Assembly: GCA_014796735.1 (NCBI GenBank)
Contig: JAAVIG010000208.1
Coordinates: 1 to 9,523, forward strand
DNA length: 9,523 nt
Direction of reading: 5' to 3'
DNA from: Oscillospiraceae bacterium
GTDB taxonomy: Bacteria > Bacillota > Clostridia > Oscillospirales > Ruminococcaceae
In this document: in pieces, positions 7,561-9,523 of the stretch
Layout of the letters: each line of letters starts with the position of its first letter
How positions within the stretch are numbered: position 1 is the stretch's first letter
Position numbers and translations under genes: made by a program
The notes under the pieces: generated by a model
What the model was told of the DNA's origin: nothing
Seen by the model: the letters and a program-made list of their open reading frames with translations, nothing else
Databases searched by the model: none

Positions 7561-7762
7561 TATAGGCAGCACTGCATAAAGATTGTGCGACAGATGCGCA
7601 GTCTGAATTTTCGTCAGATTGTACGGAGTTTTTGCAAGCATATCAGCGTATGTTAACAAATTCCATGCAATAATGACTTTGAAAAACCTTCGGTTTTTCG
7701 GAAATCCTGCAAGCATATGACGTACAAAGCCGTTAGACGGTCTTTGTGTGGTGTTGCCTATA
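7561..7762 (+). repeat. 202-bp inverted-repeat-bounded element with plus-strand RNA fold
   Basis: The two ends pair over 26 consecutive positions: 7561-7586 with 7737-7762, as 20 Watson-Crick and 6 G.U pairs in plus-strand RNA. Inside lie hairpins 7598-7606/7614-7622 (2 G.U), 7637-7642/7649-7654 (1 G.U), with 7632-7636 pairing 7666-7670 around it, and 7678-7688/7692-7702 (2 G.U). On the minus strand these eleven G.U pairs would be A.C mismatches. A competing local hairpin, 7724-7733 with 7737-7747, uses the same 3' arm as the closing stem. The layout is either a noncoding RNA with a closing stem and multi-branch interior, or a short non-autonomous repeat of the MITE kind with 12-bp ends (TATAGGCAGCAC against TATAGGCAACAC). 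There is no obvious target duplication and no protein inside. I cannot assign it to a named RNA family. Confidence 0.6.
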
Positions 7763-7910
7763 AAATACTGTTCACATAGGAAATTACGCGCTTTTTTGCA
7801 ATCATGAAGCTATCCGATTTACAAATTCTGCGCAATCTTTGTGTGATATTGATGTAAATCATTCCCAAAACAGATTTTTGGAAATTACCTATTATATAAC
7901 ATTATATCAA
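7763..7910. other. Noncoding stretch with a partial copy of the element's 3' arm
   Basis: No coding frame is supported here. TCTTTGTGTG at 7836-7845 repeats 7741-7750, the 3' arm of the preceding element, and CAATCTTT (7834-7841 region) is complementary to AAAGATTG at 7578-7585 in its 5' arm. A hairpin CCAAAA (7865-7870) with TTTTGG (7876-7881) follows. This could be the worn 3' end of a second element or part of a longer RNA fold. Confidence 0.35.
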
Positions 7911-7991
7911 TTTTATTTCGTTTGTCAATGGCTTTCATTGGCATACCCGACAGACCATAAGTATAAGTAATAAAGTGAAAACGAAATAAAA
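7911..7991. repeat. 13-bp perfect inverted repeat enclosing 55 bp
   Basis: TTTTATTTCGTTT (7911-7923) is the exact reverse complement of 7979-7991. The interior adds CAATG/CATTG (7926-7930, 7936-7940) and TGTC/GACA (7923-7926, 7949-7952). The right arm falls between the -35 and -10 of the promoter at 7975-8003, so the arms could be paired operator sites, or the whole could extrude or fold as a hairpin. Confidence 0.55.
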
Positions 7992-8003
7992 ATGTGATAT
8001 AAT
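7975..8003 (+). promoter_or_regulatory. Extended -10 promoter for an orphan small RNA
   Basis: GTGAAA (7975-7980, 4 of 6 matches to TTGACA), 17 bases, then perfect TATAAT (7998-8003) with TG one base upstream. No protein gene follows on this strand; a terminator ends the unit about 100 bases later. Confidence 0.6.
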
Positions 8004-8009
8004 ATACGT

Positions 8010-8111
8010 CGTGAACATATCCAAGAGCGGTATACACAAACTGTATAGACCTTATGCCAAGAAAAAATTTACCACCGATACTGCATTACAGCGTATCGGC
8101 GGTATTTTTTT
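8010..8111 (+). ncRNA. Candidate small noncoding RNA, about 100 nt
   Basis: The unit is bounded by an extended -10 promoter and an intrinsic terminator and contains no credible reading frame. The body holds a hairpin TATACA (8031-8036) with TGTATA (8042-8047) around a five-base loop, with GG and CC on its flanks able to extend it across a small bulge, and related words ATCCAAGA and TGCCAAGA on either side. An A-rich single-stranded stretch (8061-8069) separates it from the terminator stem. I compared it mentally with purine, preQ1, SAM, c-di-GMP and SRP RNA patterns and saw no match. It could be a trans-acting regulator or an antisense RNA that stops just short of the convergent regulator gene. 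The exact 5' end is inferred from the promoter. Confidence 0.45.
8070..8111. terminator. Bidirectional terminator of the small RNA and the XRE gene
   Basis: TACC-A-CCGATAC (8070-8081) pairs with GTATCGG-C-GGTA (8093-8104), with a single A/C mismatch and an 11-base loop, followed by seven T (8105-8111). On the opposite strand six consecutive A residues of the plus strand at 8062-8067 give a U-tract. The stem lies 13 bases beyond the stop of the regulator gene. Confidence 0.88.
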
Positions 8112-8116
8112 GCTAT

Positions 8117-9211
8117 TTATGCAATCTCATCAAGCTCCCTTATAACGGCTTCAACATTTTTATCACCCTTAAATCTTTCCTTTATCCCGTTTTTATCAAT
8201 AAAATTCCTCAAAGTATCATACAAGCTGTCGGGTGAATGTTTGGTTGCCGAGCCAATATGGTCTATACACTCCGAAAGCCAAAAAACTTTATATTTTCCT
8301 CCCGTCTGCCTTTCCTCATAGTTACGGGCGTATTTTATAAGCCTTTGCAGTGTATCGGCAAGCTTATCCGAATTTTCGCGCACTTGGATTTTTGCCTGTA
8401 TCATAGCCATATTGAACAGCCGTTCATTCAACCAGCAGGGATTGTCTCCCGCCAACAGCAATATAAACCTTTCCCTTACCTCGGCAAGCTCGATAAGCTG
8501 TTCGTCGGTGTAATTTTCACAGCCCTTTATCCTCCCCATTGTGATGATTACCGCGTCTATCAGAAGCGTGAGATTTTCCTGATACTCCTTTAACGCCTCC
8601 TTACCCGTCAATGTAACGGGATACACCATTTCGCGGCTGCACCAAAGACTTGACAAAGTATCGGCAATTTCCGCCGCTCTTTCCCTTTCCCCAAGCTCAA
8701 CATAATTCAATATTAAGGTCTGCTTGCAGCGGCTCATAAATGGCTGATCGCTGTTATATTTCAACGCTCTTTTGCACAACTCCGCCGATTCCTCAGCCAT
8801 TGTCCTTGTTTCCTCTTCGGAAAATTTCTCTCCGCTTTGATGATAAAGGCTAAACAACGAACAGGCAAGACGGTGAAGTATTTCGGGATTTGAGGGAAAT
8901 TCCCTTACTTTTTCCCTTAAAAAATCCACCGATTCTCTTGTTCTTCCATTGTTTCGAAGCTTGTTGTCCGTTTCTATGACTTTATCTATTTCCCTTTGCT
9001 TATGAGCGGTATCCACTCCTAAAAGATAATCAACGGTAACATCAAAGTAATTGGCTATAACGGGCAAAACCGAAATATCGGGAAACGCGGCTTCATTCTC
9101 CCACCTGCTCACCGCTTGCGGCGATACCTCAAGTGCCTCCGCCAATTGCTCCTGTGTTACGTTTTCTTTACTCCGCAGAGCACGCAGATTTTCTCCTAAG
9201 CTTATCTTCAT
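8117..9211 (-). CDS. XRE-family transcriptional regulator with helical TPR-like sensor part
   Basis: The 364-residue protein starts with a Cro/C1-type helix-turn-helix (about 6-61): LGENLRALRSKENVTQEQLA, then SPQAVSRWENEAAFPDISVL and the closing YFDVTVDYLLG. The rest, about 70-364, is all-helical with TPR-like sequence such as residues 91-120 (ESVDFLREKVREFPSNPEIL). This architecture is common in Firmicutes regulators that sense a peptide or metabolite through the repeat region, but nothing here names the ligand. The frame opens upstream to an ATG at 9271, but that lies upstream of the likely promoter; the ATG at 9211 is preceded by AAAGGAAA and begins exactly at the HTH domain. The gene lies downstream of the DUF6440-like gene on the same strand with 121 bases between. 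Target genes are unknown; the helix-turn-helix makes autoregulation possible. Confidence 0.88.
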   Translation of the reverse strand: MKISLGENLRALRSKENVTQEQLAEALEVSPQAVSRWENEAAFPDISVLPVIANYFDVTVDYLLGVDTAHKQREIDKVIETDNKLRNNGRTRESVDFLREKVREFPSNPEILHRLACSLFSLYHQSGEKFSEEETRTMAEESAELCKRALKYNSDQPFMSRCKQTLILNYVELGERERAAEIADTLSSLWCSREMVYPVTLTGKEALKEYQENLTLLIDAVIITMGRIKGCENYTDEQLIELAEVRERFILLLAGDNPCWLNERLFNMAMIQAKIQVRENSDKLADTLQRLIKYARNYEERQTGGKYKVFWLSECIDHIGSATKHSPDSLYDTLRNFIDKNGIKERFKGDKNVEAVIRELDEIA

Positions 9212-9252
9212 TTCAATTATTTCCTTTCGATTATTGGGAAGCTTCCTTGTAT

Positions 9253-9281
9253 ATAATATCAGATTGAACATAAAGATAAAA
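9253..9281 (-). promoter_or_regulatory. Candidate extended -10 promoter for the XRE gene
   Basis: On the minus strand TATTAT (9253-9258, one mismatch) is preceded by TG one base upstream; the -35 region is poor (TTTATC with a 16-base spacer). A start near 9246 would leave a leader of about 35 bases. No terminator is seen between this point and the upstream small gene, so read-through is also possible. Confidence 0.4.
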
Positions 9282-9332
9282 GGGCTTATTTGTTGAGAGG
9301 ATATTAACCGAAACGAGAATTTTTTATATTAT

Positions 9333-9518
9333 TTACTCCTTATCGATAACCACCTGTCCATTTTCGTCCAGCAAAGGCGTAATAGCCGTACCGTTGCCTA
9401 TAATTGCCAAATAGTTAACACCCGTGTCGGTATCGACAATTATTTGGGCAGCACCTCCAAAAAATGCCAGTGTCTGCTCATACTTAACAGCAAATCTTTT
9501 TTCCTTTTTCTCAAACAT
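9333..9518 (-). CDS. Small DUF6440-like protein of unknown function
   Basis: A 61-residue protein with a lysine-rich start (MFEKKEKRFAVKY), then IIVDTDTGVNYLAI and ITPLLDENGQVVIDKE. The 'IIVD-x-x-TGVNYL ... TPLLDENG-x-x-V' pattern is that of the DUF6440 family, small soluble proteins common in Firmicutes with no known role. There is no signal peptide or membrane segment. Only five bases precede the ATG within the window, so its ribosome site cannot be seen and a start further upstream is possible. It lies upstream of the XRE gene on the same strand, but with 121 bases between and a promoter-like sequence there, joint transcription is uncertain. Confidence 0.7.
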   Translation of the reverse strand: MFEKKEKRFAVKYEQTLAFFGGAAQIIVDTDTGVNYLAIIGNGTAITPLLDENGQVVIDKE

Positions 9519-9523
9519 AAAAA

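Noticed and set aside
7585..7591. GTGCGAC as the 5' end of a group II intron
   Set aside because: The word matches intron starts, but there is no domain V hairpin, no reverse transcriptase gene and the element is only about 200 bp.
7681..7699. GAAAAACC-TTC-GGTTTTTC hairpin as a stand-alone terminator
   Set aside because: It has only three GC pairs' worth of strength and is part of the larger fold of the 7561-7762 element, so I treat it as an internal hairpin.
7408..7716. 102-codon frame on the minus strand
   Set aside because: It runs antisense across the amidohydrolase remnant and the structured element, has no ribosome site, and its composition follows the hairpins; it looks like a spurious frame.
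7911..8111. Riboswitch in front of a gene
   Set aside because: The hairpin-plus-terminator unit points away from any plus-strand gene, so there is nothing for it to control in cis.
8054..8236. 60-codon frame on the plus strand
   Set aside because: It would have to cross the strong terminator at 8070-8111 and is antisense to the regulator gene, with no ribosome site.
8237..8593. 118-codon frame on the plus strand
   Set aside because: It is antisense to the regulator gene, whose domain content is clear, and its own translation shows no recognisable domain.

Overview
The window looks like chromosomal DNA of a Gram-positive, low-to-mid GC gut Clostridium-class bacterium, most likely a Ruminococcus-type Oscillospiraceae. 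I infer this from AGGAGG-type ribosome sites, strong sigma-A promoters, a Thr/Pro-rich linker followed by an NPxTG-type sorting signal on a huge secreted enzyme, a lipoprotein transport receptor, and a DUF6440-like small protein. No rRNA, tRNA, CRISPR array, transposase or phage gene is visible.

Layout. 1-693 (minus): 5' part of a PHP-domain phosphoesterase gene that runs off the left edge, with its promoter at 786-814. 955-1758 (minus): amino-acid-binding lipoprotein of an ABC transporter, standing alone, with promoter 1790-1818 and terminator 901-936. 1819-2028: AT-rich divergent intergenic region. 2121-6485 (plus): 1454-residue multimodular family 9 pectate lyase with signal peptide, several beta-sandwich modules, a beta-helix catalytic domain with the calcium aspartates and catalytic lysine in place, a 13-residue tandem-repeat linker and a sortase signal. 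It has its own promoter (2029-2057) and shares a bidirectional terminator (6512-6552) with the convergent aquaporin gene (6577-7290, minus). 8117-9211 (minus): XRE-type regulator with a helical/TPR-like sensor part. 9333-9518 (minus): small DUF6440-like protein at the right edge.

The unusual part is the 826-base stretch 7291-8116, which has no intact protein gene. From left to right it holds the aquaporin promoter; a 48-codon remnant that reads like the C-terminal tail of an amidohydrolase; immediately behind its stop codon, a 202-base element (7561-7762) whose ends pair over 26 consecutive positions and which contains three further hairpins; an 81-base inverted-repeat region (7911-7991); and an apparently orphan transcription unit with an extended -10 promoter and a strong terminator that would make a roughly 100-nucleotide RNA (about 8010-8111). 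In the 202-base element nearly all non-Watson-Crick pairs are G.U in plus-strand RNA, so it looks selected, or recently selected, as RNA transcribed rightward.

The protein genes do not form one pathway. Each of the larger genes has its own recognisable promoter or terminator. The pectate lyase would cut polygalacturonate at the cell surface; the binding protein and aquaporin are general uptake and water-balance functions. The most likely undescribed biology here is RNA: the 202-base element and the orphan small RNA.
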